DNA of 40,166 nucleotides, from contig JAUSPI010000255.1 of NCBI GenBank assembly GCA_030655775.1, positions 1 through 40,166 of the forward strand, read 5' to 3'. Shown here piece by piece: positions 18,501 through 26,482 of this stretch. Below the pieces are notes generated by a model. The model was not told the origin of the DNA and ran no database searches. It worked only from the letters and a program-made list of their open reading frames with translations. Position numbers and translations under genes: made by a program. Position 1 is the stretch's first letter. The number at the start of each line of letters is the position of its first letter. The stretch is from Syntrophales bacterium. Its GTDB lineage: Bacteria; Desulfobacterota; Syntrophia; Syntrophales; JADFWA01.

Positions 18501-19039
18501 CCCCTTACACTAAACTCCCCCTCCTCCTCTACCAGGGCTACCCTCCTGTAGCCTCCCTCGTCCAGCTTCGCGGTAAAACTATCCCTTTCCAAGGTATCAC
18601 CTATGGATATTGTCTCAACATAATCTTCAAGAATGTTTCTCGGAACAGCTCTTTGCAGAAGGGCAGAAAGCGGAATAACAAATACGGCGGGATTACCGGA
18701 AACCAATCTGAAAAGGGTATCTATCCTCCTTGGCTCCACATCCCCCTGGCAAGAAAGCATATCGGTTGAAACCATTTCCCATGGCGGATAAAAGACAACA
18801 TCGTTACCATCAAGGAAGAAAGAGACATCCTGGTATACATCTTTTGCTTTTCTTTCGGTGGAACAAATTATAATCTGGGGTTTCTTTATGGTTTTAAAAA
18901 GCGCTGCAAAAAGGAAGGACTTTGCCGAACCGTGAAGACCGCTAACCTTTAATTCGTTCTCTCCCTGGTTAATCTTCTCGATAACGGCATTAAAGACGGG
19001 ATCAGATATCACAATTTCTTTCACCAAAAACAATCTCAC
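15524..19039 (-). CDS. mfd: Transcription-repair coupling factor
   Basis: Mfd removes stalled RNA polymerase and recruits UvrA to lesions. The 1171-residue length is typical. Domains in order are: a UvrB-like N-terminal region (LHGSAKSFLFAALF, GDVEPRRIDTLFRL), the RNA-polymerase-interacting domain around DYVVHTDHGIGKYLGLK, and the RecG-like motor. The motor shows Walker A GDAGFGKTEVALRA, the DEEQLFG box, LTMTATPIPRTL and QLRGRVGRSK, and is followed by the C-terminal regulatory domain. The N-terminal UvrB-like module has SGLHGSAKS in the place of a Walker A. The GTG at 19039 is adjacent to a GGGAG run, so the TTG at 19033 may be the real start. It lies downstream of nadA and upstream of two parvulin genes. 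Confidence 0.96.
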   Translation of the reverse strand: MRLFLVKEIVISDPVFNAVIEKINQGENELKVSGLHGSAKSFLFAALFKTIKKPQIIICSTERKAKDVYQDVSFFLDGNDVVFYPPWEMVSTDMLSCQGDVEPRRIDTLFRLVSGNPAVFVIPLSALLQRAVPRNILEDYVETISIGDTLERDSFTAKLDEGGYRRVALVEEEGEFSVRGHVIDIFPPISDTPLRMLFIGDELESIREFDTVSQRSTKEFDEFVLTPARELILSGNVQRQAIRNLKKRAGELGTSITVRNRIAEIIKNGLSSSINPLFLPLFYNGLDTIFDYVPEDSMLIFDDFIAMQQAEEKIVNDIDGFLLKAEREDKFYLEKDFFCVSMAELFQRFVDFKKVYIEGLEFGIDDKNDSAVKFHIETNTGLKKKTSEISMEDSILAPLVEKIRKWMDDGNLVSFLCSGDEGIQRMSHLLMGYSLPVTRSDAPVLSELARHDGKGSLILRDGKITEGFHFPGLKIIVVGEEEVFGKKEKRRRARPVREGYFLKSFGELREEDYVVHTDHGIGKYLGLKKLSIGKIENDFLLIEYLGGDKLYIPVDRLDQIQRYIGPDGYVPSIDKLGGSSWDVVKKRVKRSVREIAEELVSVYAAREVMEGHSFSPTDRYYDEFSSSFEYDETPDQAKAIEEIIYDMSDSKPMDRLICGDAGFGKTEVALRASFRAAMEGKQVAVLVPTTILAEQHYQTFARRLEKTPVSVEVLNRFKTRAQQKEIVEAINRGLVDIVIGTHRILQKDVVFKDLGLVIIDEEQLFGVSHKEKLKKLRALVDVLTMTATPIPRTLHLSLIGIRDLSIINTPPDDRLSIKTYALEFDEDAIRDAIRREIERGGQVFFLHDRVRSIYTMARVIERLVPEAKVGVAHGQMKSRELENVMVKYLQRDYNVLVCTTIIGSGIDIPTANTMIINRADRFGLSQLYQLRGRVGRSKEEAYAFLLVPKGAMLSEDARKRLQVIKEFSEPGSGFRIASHDLEIRGAGNLLGISQSGHISAVGYELYTQLMERTVRELRGEKMPEEEIKPEINMGLPAFIPDDYIADMHRRLVTYKRVSMAATDDDLTEIREELEDCYGFIAPQVENLLEIISARNLLKDVWGKKMEYDGKKISIYFHKDSPVEPGKIVELSQKKMKGSQFTPDFKLSVPMSGLSGDEVLKQAKDLLREFQV

Positions 19040-19076
19040 TCCCGAAGTATTTGAAACATTCGGCTATCATCAGCCG

Positions 19077-19997
19077 TCAGTCTTCAGCTCCAATCTCCAA
19101 CATTCCCTTAAGGGCCTTTTCGGCTGGAACCCGTACATCTTCAGGAACCTTGATTACATGTTTCATTTCCAAAAGCGAGCTTAAGATATCTTCAAGTGTA
19201 GTGTATTTCATGGTACGACAGATCAGCTTATCCGAGGCAGAAATAAATTTCTTCCCTGGAATTTCCTTTTTTAGCTGATACATGATTCCTGCCTCGGTAC
19301 CGACAATAATTTCCCGGGCATCGGTTTCTTTGGCAAATCTGATAATCCCCTGGGTACTCCCAACATAATCCGCTATGTCAAGTATCTCCGGGGCACATTC
19401 GGGATGGGCGACAAATTGCGCCTGTGGATGCTTAGCTTTAACCTTCTTTACTTCTTGTGGTTTTACAAAATGGTGAACCGGGCAGTAACCATTCCATGGA
19501 ATGATTTCCTTGTCGGTAAATCTGGCAGTGTAGCGGGCAATATTTCCATCGGGAATCATAAGGACTTTTTTATAATTTTTGAGCGAATTGACTACCCCTA
19601 AAGCATTGGAAGAGGTACAGCATATATCGCTCTGGGCTTTTATTTCGGCGGAAGAATTCACGTAGGTCACTACTGCAGCACCCGGATTTTTCTTTTTCGC
19701 CATTTTTAGCTGCGGGACGGTAACCATATCTGCAAGCGGACATCCGGCATCCAGTCTTGGGAGAAGCACAGTCTTATCAGGAGATACTATTGAGGCACTC
19801 TCCGCCATAAAGAGAACACCTGCAAAAACAATAATATCGGCATCTGTTTTGGCTGCCCCTATACTCAAAGCCAGTGAATCACCTAAAATATCAGCAATCT
19901 CTTGAATCTCGTCTCTTTGATAATAATGCACCAATAGAATGGCATTCTTTTCTTTCAGTAACTTCCTTATCTTTTTCTGTAAATCAAGGTGCCCCAT
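19077..19997 (-). CDS. nadA: Quinolinate synthase
   Basis: NadA condenses iminoaspartate with dihydroxyacetone phosphate to quinolinate in NAD synthesis and needs a [4Fe-4S] cluster. The 306-residue protein has the expected ligands at C86 (RLDAGCPLAD), C172 (WNGYCPVHH) and C260 (SDKLICRTMK). It also has substrate motifs HYYQRDEIQ, GDSLALS and HPECAPE. GGAG lies seven bases before the ATG. nadB and nadC are not in view. It sits 37 bp upstream of mfd on the same strand, so they may be co-transcribed. Confidence 0.95.
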   Translation of the reverse strand: MGHLDLQKKIRKLLKEKNAILLVHYYQRDEIQEIADILGDSLALSIGAAKTDADIIVFAGVLFMAESASIVSPDKTVLLPRLDAGCPLADMVTVPQLKMAKKKNPGAAVVTYVNSSAEIKAQSDICCTSSNALGVVNSLKNYKKVLMIPDGNIARYTARFTDKEIIPWNGYCPVHHFVKPQEVKKVKAKHPQAQFVAHPECAPEILDIADYVGSTQGIIRFAKETDAREIIVGTEAGIMYQLKKEIPGKKFISASDKLICRTMKYTTLEDILSSLLEMKHVIKVPEDVRVPAEKALKGMLEIGAED

Positions 19998-20003
19998 TTA
20001 TTA

Positions 20004-20090
20004 GCTCCGAGTTCCGAGTTTGGAGTTCAAAGTTCAGGGTTCCGGGTTGAGCTTTAAACTTTAAACTCGAAACTTTGAACTCTGAACTCT
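20004..20090. repeat. GAGTTC/GAACTC palindromic dispersed repeat
   Basis: It is built of words such as GAGTTC, AAAGTT and their complements. A perfect 12-bp inverted pair, GAGTTCAAAGTT (20023-20034) and AACTTTGAACTC (20071-20082), forms the core. It fills the space between the nadA start and the moeA leader. No coding potential was seen. Confidence 0.6.
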
Positions 20091-20252
20091 CATCTATAAC
20101 ATCAATTAGATTAATTCAAGTGAAAAAGACCCCCGTTCCATATTGACAAGGAAGAACTTTTAAGATAGCGTTTTTCACCTAAATTACCGATGCAACCGGA
20201 CAAAAATGCGTTAACCGTTTAAGTTCAAAACGCTTACGGAGGATTATATATT

Positions 20253-21515
20253 ATGATAACAGTTGAAGAAGCACTCAACAGAATACTCGGTTCTATCACT
20301 CCCCTCGGTTTGGAAAAGACAGACATACTGAACTCACTCGGAAGAGTTCTGGGAGAAGATATATATGCTGACATGGACATTCCCCCTGAAAACAATTCGG
20401 CAATGGATGGCTATGCCCTCCGTTGGGAAGACACAAAGAAGGCATCAAGGGAAAATCCAATTATTCTTAATGTTATTGAAGACATCCCGGCAGGACATAC
20501 CCCTCTGAAGACCGTCAACTCCGGCGAGACATCCAGGATAATGACCGGAGCTCACATACCACCCGGTGCCGATGCAGTTGTGAGAATGGAGGAAACAGAA
20601 AAAACCGGGACAAGTGTAAAGATATTTAGCGAAGCCTCAACAGGACAGGATATAAGGTTTGCAGGCGAAGATGTTAAAGATGGTGAGCTTGTTATTCCAT
20701 CCGGGACTGTCATCAGACCTGCAGAAATAGGCATGATGGCCTCACTCGGCCGCTCCTTTATAAATATTTATCAGAGACCCGTGGTGGCAATCCTGGCTAC
20801 AGGTGACGAACTTGTCGATATAGACGAAAAAATGTCATCGGGAACGATCAGAAGCAGCAACAGCTATTCCATAGCTGCGCAGATCATAGATTGCGGCGCT
20901 ATTCCACTCCAGATAGGCATAGCAAAAGATGTTAGAGAAGACCTGATCGCAAAATTTAAGGAGGCGAGGCGAGCTGATATCATAATCTCGTCCGGTGGCG
21001 TATCGGTGGGAGATTATGACCTCGTAAAGGAAATCATGAAGGAAGTGGGAAACAGGATGGAGTTCTGGCAGGTTGCAATGAGACCCGGTAAACCCCTTGC
21101 CTACGGCACTATTGAAGATGTTCCTGTCTTGGGACTCCCCGGCAATCCTGTGTCATCCATGATTTCATTTGAACAGTTTGCAAGACCCTCAATTTTGAAG
21201 ATGATGGGGCACAAAAAACTGTTTAGAAAAACGGTAACGGCGATTCTGAAGGAAGAAATCAAGAAGAAGAGCGGGTTTAAAAACTTCATACGAGCCCATA
21301 TAACATATGAAGGTGGAAAATGCTTCGCCACAACGACCGGTGAGCAGGGATCCGGCATTCTGAAATCGATGGTCAGGGCGAACGGGCTTATAGTGCTGCC
21401 AGAGAATAAAACAAAGGCCAAAACGGGCGATGAAGTCACAGTACAATTAATTGACAACTCTCTTGCACTGACGGTACAACCAGAATACTTGAATGATGTT
21501 AGCATTAAGCTTTAA
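20253..21515 (+). CDS. moeA: Molybdopterin molybdenumtransferase
   Basis: MoeA inserts molybdate into adenylylated molybdopterin to complete the cofactor. The 420-residue protein shows the family motifs IPPENNSAMDGYALR, AGHTPLKTV, MTGAHIPPGADAVVRMEET, LATGDELVDI, SSGGVSVGDYD, MRPGKPLAYG and LPGNPVSSM. GGAGG lies ten bases before the ATG. It is followed within 80 bases by the selenocysteine tRNA gene. That suggests a link to molybdo-seleno-enzymes such as formate dehydrogenase, which is context inference. The 155-base leader holds a weak GCGTT/AACGC pairing just before the ribosome site, but I do not recognise a Moco riboswitch. Confidence 0.95.
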   Translation: MITVEEALNRILGSITPLGLEKTDILNSLGRVLGEDIYADMDIPPENNSAMDGYALRWEDTKKASRENPIILNVIEDIPAGHTPLKTVNSGETSRIMTGAHIPPGADAVVRMEETEKTGTSVKIFSEASTGQDIRFAGEDVKDGELVIPSGTVIRPAEIGMMASLGRSFINIYQRPVVAILATGDELVDIDEKMSSGTIRSSNSYSIAAQIIDCGAIPLQIGIAKDVREDLIAKFKEARRADIIISSGGVSVGDYDLVKEIMKEVGNRMEFWQVAMRPGKPLAYGTIEDVPVLGLPGNPVSSMISFEQFARPSILKMMGHKKLFRKTVTAILKEEIKKKSGFKNFIRAHITYEGGKCFATTTGEQGSGILKSMVRANGLIVLPENKTKAKTGDEVTVQLIDNSLALTVQPEYLNDVSIKL

Positions 21516-21553
21516 GATAAATAGCGGAAACAACAGGCAGCAGTTTGTAACCG

Positions 21554-21582
21554 TTGACATTTAATAAGTGATCCGATATTAA
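21554..21582 (+). promoter_or_regulatory. Sigma70-like promoter of the tRNA-Sec gene
   Basis: A consensus TTGACA at 21554-21559, a 17-base spacer and TATTAA at 21577-21582. Transcription would begin about 21588-21590, just before the mature tRNA 5' end at 21595. The gene therefore probably has its own strong promoter rather than depending on moeA transcription. Confidence 0.6.
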
Positions 21583-21594
21583 TATGCCGATTGC

Positions 21595-21692
21595 GGAAGT
21601 GCCAAGGTCACTGGTGGGCCTCCTGGACTTCAAATCCAGTGTGGGGCGCTAGAACCGTCCCAGGTGGGTTCGATTCCCATGCACTTCCGCCA
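21595..21692 (+). tRNA. selC: tRNA-Sec (anticodon TCA)
   Basis: The eight-base-pair acceptor stem GGAAGTGC (21595-21602) pairs with GCACTTCC (21681-21688). The discriminator G and an encoded CCA follow. The anticodon arm CTGGA-CTTCAAA-TCCAG places TCA at 21630-21632, reading UGA. A long variable arm and a T arm with GGGTTCGATTCCC complete a 98-nt selenocysteine tRNA. The length, the eight-pair acceptor stem and the UGA-reading anticodon together rule out an ordinary tRNA-Ser. The organism therefore inserts selenocysteine, although no selA, selB or selD gene lies in the window. Confidence 0.96.
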
Positions 21693-22231
21693 AAATATTG
21701 AAGAAGAGAAGAAAGAATTAATGAATAGACCGGAAATAGAGTATCCATGTGTGGCCCGAATATAAAGGAAATTTGTCAGAAATACAGGACACCTATTTAG
21801 GATTCATCAAAAAGCTTACGCTGGAAACATTGACAATCTCGTAAAAAGTCTTTTTCTGTCACCCTTAATTTATTTCAGGGTCTCTAACTTGCTGAAATAA
21901 TTAGATGCTGAAACAAGTTCAGCATGACAAAGAGCACACTTTCTGACTTTTTACGAGTGCATCAAACATTAAAGCATGGCAATGATAAAAAAGACTCCGG
22001 GAAAACAAACGGAAAAGGATAATAAGATAAAGGAAGTGGGTCAAGTCTGCTCTTGACTCATCTTCATTCCTTCTCATAAATTACACACAGAGAATTAATA
22101 TCGTGGCGCTATAGTCAATTTTCAAAGTTCAGTTATCTGCTCATTCACGCAACTCAGACCACGCATGAAAAGCAATGTCTTATAAAACCAAAAACAGAGA
22201 ACTGGCACGGCAGGCTTAAAAGGGATGATAG
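21693..22231. other. 540-bp gene-free stretch with repeats
   Basis: There is no gene-like frame. It contains MITE-like copy 4 (21839-21956) and a small inverted repeat GTCAAG-N6-CTTGAC (22040-22057). The final bases hold the leader of the thioesterase gene, with AAAGGGATG before its start. No clear terminator for the tRNA gene was found. Confidence 0.6.
21839..21956. mobile_element. MITE-like repeat, copy 4 (core type B)
   Basis: Perfect terminal inverted repeats TCGTAAAAAGTC (21839-21850) and GACTTTTTACGA (21945-21956). The core shares TTCAGGGTCTCTAA, TTAGATGCTGAAACAAG and a CATGACA motif with copy 3. The flank GTGCATCAAA matches the ATGCATCAAA beside copy 1. Confidence 0.8.
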
Positions 22232-22693
22232 ATGGTTGAAAAAGCATTTCAGGATTACTACGAAGAGGCACACAGTGTCTGTTATGGTTGTGGCCGCCTG
22301 AACCAACACGGGCTCCAAATAAAAAGTTATTGGGAAGGTGATGAATCGGTTTGTCGATTCACCCCGCTGCCACATCACATAGCCATGGCAGGTTATGTTT
22401 ACGGGGGAATCATTGCGTCGGTCATCGATTGCCATGGAACCGGAACGGCAGCCGCGGCAGCCTACCGAGCAGCAGGTCGTGACATGGGAACAGAACCGGA
22501 ATTAAGATTTGTAACAGCATCGATACATGTGGATTATTTGCGACCGACACCCATTGATGCCCCCATGGAGCTTCGCGGCAAGGTTAAGGAAATCAGAGGG
22601 CGCAGGATTATCGTGAACATTACGCTATCCTCCAAAGATCAAGTATGCGCAACAGGAGAAGTCGTCGCTATACAAATTCCGGAAGGCCTGTAA
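22232..22693 (+). CDS. Hotdog-fold thioesterase, PaaI-like
   Basis: The 153-residue protein reads as a PaaI/YbgC-type acyl-CoA thioesterase: a CYGCGRLNQHGLQIKS opening, YVYGGIIASVIDCHGTGTA (the helix bearing the catalytic-site residues), VTASIHVDYLRPTPID and the closing CATGEVVAIQIP. The CxGCG-xN--GL motif is common in this 4HBT subgroup. It hydrolyses a CoA thioester of unknown identity in the cytoplasm. AAAGGGATG precedes the ATG. It stands alone between repeats and a convergent lipoprotein gene, so context gives no substrate. Confidence 0.85.
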   Translation: MVEKAFQDYYEEAHSVCYGCGRLNQHGLQIKSYWEGDESVCRFTPLPHHIAMAGYVYGGIIASVIDCHGTGTAAAAAYRAAGRDMGTEPELRFVTASIHVDYLRPTPIDAPMELRGKVKEIRGRRIIVNITLSSKDQVCATGEVVAIQIPEGL

Positions 22694-22819
22694 TGAAAAT
22701 CTCTGCAAGCATCCTGCAGTTATTCATTTACCAAAGTTCCCATGGCAAACGCCGATACATCTTTATATGTAAAATTTAACATCTTCCCGAACAGTCAGCA
22801 CCTTTTTTGGCAGTTAGAT

Positions 22820-23521
22820 TCACCCTGCCTTTTTTTTCTCTTTCTTCAGCATTTCCTTCACGTCTACATAAGGGTCCTCTAATTTCGCCTTCAAGATTAT
22901 TGCCATTCCCTCGGCTGCAACTCTCGGGTTCGGCCCTATTTTGTAGTCAATCGTGATGATCATCAATGTATCAGCTTTTTTAACCCCTATGATTTTCAGT
23001 GAAACACTCTGAACAACTGTAGTCATCCTTCCTATTCCCACCATACCGAGCGAACACGTACGGCCGGAGGTGATAGAACCTGTTATAATAGCCTGTACTC
23101 CCAGTGCTTTTCCAGCTTCAGCCATCGTATCGACGCTGCATGGTGCCTGAACACCTTTTTCGCCAATGTATTTTTCTATTTTGCTCCAGTCACAAACCTG
23201 ATATCCCAATTTCATCAATTCTATACGAAGATTGTCTCCCACTACGGCCCCTAAATCACCTATTCTTCCGTATGGCCTGGTTGGACTTTCCTGCCCTAAA
23301 AATATCGCTACTCGTTTAATCTCCTTCAATTCTTCTTTTGTAACGGGTGGAATCACTGCAGTATTGATATCCGCTTCCTCAACGGATTGATATGCAAATG
23401 TGCCGAGCTGAACCGCGGTAGGAGCAACGGCAATTAATGGTAAACTCTGACAACCTATGAGGAAAAACTGGATCAGGAAAGTAATGAGACTGAAGCTTAA
23501 CCATTTTTTTGGAAGGCGCAA
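22820..23521 (-). CDS. Lipoprotein with CsgG/GNA1162-like fold
   Basis: The 233-residue protein has a lipoprotein signal ending FLIQFFLIGC. The mature part shows alternating strands and helices: KRVAIFLGQE, GDNLRIELMKLGYQVCDWSK, AGKALGVQAIITGSI. This resembles the nucleotide-free Rossmann-like module of GNA1162 (DUF799), LpoB and CsgG proteins. It starts with TTG at 23521, with AAAGG ten bases upstream. The last 40 residues are basic. Together with the next two genes it forms a group of exported proteins. A role in outer-membrane assembly or secretion is family-based inference. Confidence 0.65.
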   Translation of the reverse strand: MRLPKKWLSFSLITFLIQFFLIGCQSLPLIAVAPTAVQLGTFAYQSVEEADINTAVIPPVTKEELKEIKRVAIFLGQESPTRPYGRIGDLGAVVGDNLRIELMKLGYQVCDWSKIEKYIGEKGVQAPCSVDTMAEAGKALGVQAIITGSITSGRTCSLGMVGIGRMTTVVQSVSLKIIGVKKADTLMIITIDYKIGPNPRVAAEGMAIILKAKLEDPYVDVKEMLKKEKKKAG

Positions 23522-23553
23522 TATTTTTTACCTTTAAAACACTATATTAAAGC

Positions 23554-23674
23554 TTTGCATAATTGCTTTCTTAGTCATTGCGAGGAGCGAAGCGACGTGG
23601 CAATCTATTCGTAATTACAGGTAATTTGAGATTGCTTCACCTTCGTTCGCAATGACATTAAGGTATTATGCAAA
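23554..23674. mobile_element. GTCATTGCGAGGAGCGAAG-type palindromic element
   Basis: It is bounded by a perfect inverted pair, TTTGCATAAT (23554-23563) and ATTATGCAAA (23665-23674). Inside, GTCATTGCGAGGAGCGAAGC at 23574 onwards pairs imperfectly with the arm ending CGCAATGAC (23656). This core is a widespread dispersed bacterial repeat. It is non-coding and lies between two lipoprotein-type genes. Confidence 0.7.
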
Positions 23675-23714
23675 CGTCTCTATATCATATTCGGGCTTGA
23701 CCGGAGGTCAAAAG

Positions 23715-23745
23715 AACCCGCCCCTGATCAAATCAAGAGCGGGTT
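23715..23745 (-). terminator. Rho-independent terminator after the FlgT-like gene
   Basis: AACCCGC and GCGGGTT form a seven-base-pair stem around a 17-base loop, which itself contains TTGATTTGATCA-type symmetry. On the minus strand the stem is followed by TTCTTTTG. It lies 30 bases past the stop of the gene ending at 23775. Confidence 0.55.
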
Positions 23746-23774
23746 TCTTCAAAAATAACATAATGCTACAATTC

Positions 23775-24977
23775 TTAGCGGACTTGTATCTCCCTAAATG
23801 GATTGTCAGTTCCCTCTTTAAAGAAGAGGAATCGATTCCCCTTTGCCTGCTGAGTCTGGAAAAGGATACCGTGCTGTTTCAGACCATTGAAAAGCTCTTT
23901 TTGAAAATCGAATCTCTTGCCCTGATAATTGACATCAAGCTGGAAGTTCCCGGGGGACTGATTTCGAACGTCTCTGTCCTTGAAACCGCTCATCTTTTCA
24001 ATCACATCCACAATTGTGAATGTATCTTCTTCTGAAAAGTTTCTAAACCACAGGTCAAAACGGGCACCTGCATGCACCGAGCGTTGAAAGTAAGCCAGAG
24101 TATCACCAATCAAGGCTTCGGCTACGGCTTTTCCCAAGGCATCCGAGGCTTTAGCCGCTTGCATGTTGTCGTAATAGTCTCCGGCCTTAATAGTCTTTAC
24201 ATACAGATCACCGGACTTCTGTGCGATCAGGTCCGCTGTAGCCGGGGCAACGGCACGCAGAGCGACCTCCACTATAATGCCGCCGAAGTACTTACTTTGG
24301 CCCCCGACCTTTTTGGCAGCATGCACATCATAAACTAACAGGAGATCCGCCCTGTACTTCAGGGCAAGGGCTGACAGGTCATCCATATCTATATCGATAC
24401 GTCCCGCCTGTTCAATCTCATTATAAACATTGCTAATAAACATTCGATCAAGGACTATAAACCCCTTCCGGGCAAAAACACCGTTAATGGCCTGCTCGGC
24501 TGCCCGGACAACCCTTGAATTACGGTTGGCAGAACTCTTCGTCTCAGGCACATAAACCGCCATAAACCGTGGATTACCAACCGTTGCCATAAGAATTCCG
24601 ATGGCTGTCAAATCATTTTTGATTGATGCTGTCTGGACATCAGCACGGATGGTTACAGTGTATATGGAACCATCCGGGGTTTTACCTTCAGACAGTATGC
24701 TGTAATTCGTAACATAACCGCTTGCTCTTGAATAGATCTTGTCCTCCAGTACCTCGAAATTGGCCACTTTTGTTTTGGAATCAACCAGCGTGCCGACCCC
24801 CTGCTCCACCGCGGCCCTTTTTGCACCTTCAATAGCCTTCAGACGAGCCTGATTATCATCGCCTCCAATTATCTGTGCCTGGCCAACTGCAGTTACAGTC
24901 GCACCATAAACCAGCGGGACACAGAAGAGCAACACCCCCAGAAATATGCTCGCATAAAAAATAGTTTTACGTTTCAT
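23775..24977 (-). CDS. FlgT-like exported protein
   Basis: The 400-residue product has a cleavable signal (KTIFYASIFLGVLLFCVPL, then VYGA). A FlgT N-terminal-type domain follows (about residues 26-110): VTAVGQAQIIGGDDNQARLK, AIEGAKRAAVEQGVGTLVDS and the ASGYVTNYSILSE segment. The remainder (110-400) has two further strand-helix units, including SALALKYRADLLLVYDVHA. FlgT belongs to the sodium-driven Vibrio motor H-ring, but many relatives lie outside flagellar loci, and no flagellar gene is visible here. AAGGAGG before the ATG at 24977 fixes the start over one six codons upstream. It forms a likely operon with the CsgG-like gene upstream. Confidence 0.7.
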   Translation of the reverse strand: MKRKTIFYASIFLGVLLFCVPLVYGATVTAVGQAQIIGGDDNQARLKAIEGAKRAAVEQGVGTLVDSKTKVANFEVLEDKIYSRASGYVTNYSILSEGKTPDGSIYTVTIRADVQTASIKNDLTAIGILMATVGNPRFMAVYVPETKSSANRNSRVVRAAEQAINGVFARKGFIVLDRMFISNVYNEIEQAGRIDIDMDDLSALALKYRADLLLVYDVHAAKKVGGQSKYFGGIIVEVALRAVAPATADLIAQKSGDLYVKTIKAGDYYDNMQAAKASDALGKAVAEALIGDTLAYFQRSVHAGARFDLWFRNFSEEDTFTIVDVIEKMSGFKDRDVRNQSPGNFQLDVNYQGKRFDFQKELFNGLKQHGILFQTQQAKGNRFLFFKEGTDNPFREIQVR

Positions 24978-25029
24978 AACGATCCTCCTTGCCAAGGTAA
25001 TTTCTTATTACCTGTCAATTTTAACTCCA

Positions 25030-26148
25030 TTAATATATCCGTACCCCGCCTTCTTCACTGCTTTTCTTCACCGGAGCTTCCTTGAGCAGCTTCTTTTGCT
25101 GTTCGTATTTCCGGAGATTAGAAATAGTCGTGTTGCTCCTTGCTACTGCTTCTATATAAAGATTGTTATCTCCACACATGGCCGCCTTTTTATACATTTT
25201 TCTTGCAATTTCGAGGTTTTTCAGGCCTCCAAAACTTTCATAACCAACACCGAGATCATAATATGCCGCAGAGTTTGTGGGTTCGGTCTTGATTACCTCT
25301 TCCCATATCTCCATGGCCTCTTTCCATGATCCACGTTTGGCAAATTCAATTCCCCGTTTTATCATATTGTGTCCACCGAATCCGTATTTACCGCCATCAT
25401 CAAACTGCACAACCGTCGCAATCTGAGTTGGGGAGATTTTTGCAACAAGTGCAGCGGCAACCTTGGAGGAAAGTTCATTTATGGTTTGATTCTGGGCGGG
25501 AAGTTCACTCAATTTATCACCAAAAAACAATGCGTTCTCCTCACTGCCGCCAAACTTTTCATTATAGTTGTTCGTAACCTTTCCTGTGGCGACGATTCTC
25601 CTGGTTCTCAGATCGAATACTTTGAAATCCGCGGTCAGTGAAGCCTGCCGAATGACATAAGCCACAGGTCTCAGCACGGTACGTTTTATTTCTACATCAA
25701 CCCACTTGCCAAATATGTTCTTCTCCTTTTTGTACTGACCGGTACCTTCTTTCATCTGGACCTGATCAGTACCACGAATATCGTTAATGTCAGCAGTTAC
25801 TCGTCCTGTAATTATGCCATCGGCATGGAGATTTTCAAGGGCGGGCAAAACCCTGGGATCATCTATCTGGTCATAGATTACTCTTTCCAGGGCACTCATC
25901 TGGGTAGTATCAATAAGATCGAAATGCTCAATCTCAGCAAGCTTATTATAAAAATCGCTCCTTACAGTTTCCCCGTACTTCCCATCAAATTTAAGGACAG
26001 CCAGCGTTCGGATACCTCCAACAGATACTTCGGCAGGCTTGATGCCATATACCTTTGTCTTTGGTGCACAGCCGAACACAACCATCATGGTAAACAGTAT
26101 CAAAGACACACACAACCCTAATCTGACAATCTGTCGTTTCTCATGCAT
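25030..26148 (-). CDS. CsgG-like lipoprotein with TPR repeats
   Basis: The 372-residue protein has a lipobox signal (LILFTMMVVFGC). The next 230 residues match the CsgG/HfaB pattern: GIRTLAVLKFDGKYGETV, IEHFDLIDTTQMSALERVI, ALENLHADGIITGRVTA. About residues 260-340 hold TPR-like helices (GIEFAKRGSWKEAMEIWEEV, PTNSAAYYDLGVGYESFG). A strong AAGGAGG lies before the ATG at 26148. CsgG proteins form outer-membrane secretion pores, but here the fold may only serve as an envelope adaptor. It is first of the three exported proteins. Confidence 0.7.
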   Translation of the reverse strand: MHEKRQIVRLGLCVSLILFTMMVVFGCAPKTKVYGIKPAEVSVGGIRTLAVLKFDGKYGETVRSDFYNKLAEIEHFDLIDTTQMSALERVIYDQIDDPRVLPALENLHADGIITGRVTADINDIRGTDQVQMKEGTGQYKKEKNIFGKWVDVEIKRTVLRPVAYVIRQASLTADFKVFDLRTRRIVATGKVTNNYNEKFGGSEENALFFGDKLSELPAQNQTINELSSKVAAALVAKISPTQIATVVQFDDGGKYGFGGHNMIKRGIEFAKRGSWKEAMEIWEEVIKTEPTNSAAYYDLGVGYESFGGLKNLEIARKMYKKAAMCGDNNLYIEAVARSNTTISNLRKYEQQKKLLKEAPVKKSSEEGGVRIY

Positions 26149-26482
26149 AATTATTCCTCCTTTATGCTCCAATTTTCTCGCCTTTATAAGGCCAACTCCC
26201 CAAACAGTGTTCGAAAAGGGAGAAAGCTTTAAAAAATGGTTTTTCAGTTTTTAAAAAGTCTAAAGGGAAAAGTGTTAGACTATACGCAAACACACCTGTT
26301 CTTACTTTGTTTATCAAACATAATTCGACACTTAATGTCAACAGTTAATTGAAAAGTGGTTCTTGCTTAAAGAGTGGAGAGGAAGGGAAATCGGTTATAC
26401 AGACGTATAAGGAGAAGCATTATAAATGTTTTACATAAACGGTGCCGTTTATCAAAATGAGATTTTTAGCCCCTGGCCCACA
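26149..26482. other. Gene-free 334-bp gap upstream of the lipoprotein operon
   Basis: No gene was seen. A possible minus-strand promoter has TTGACA at 26341-26336 and TTTGAT at 26318-26313 with a 17-base spacer. The -10 element is poor and the predicted leader is about 160 bases long, so confidence is low. No clear terminator for the leftward Mrp-type operon could be recognised. Confidence 0.35.
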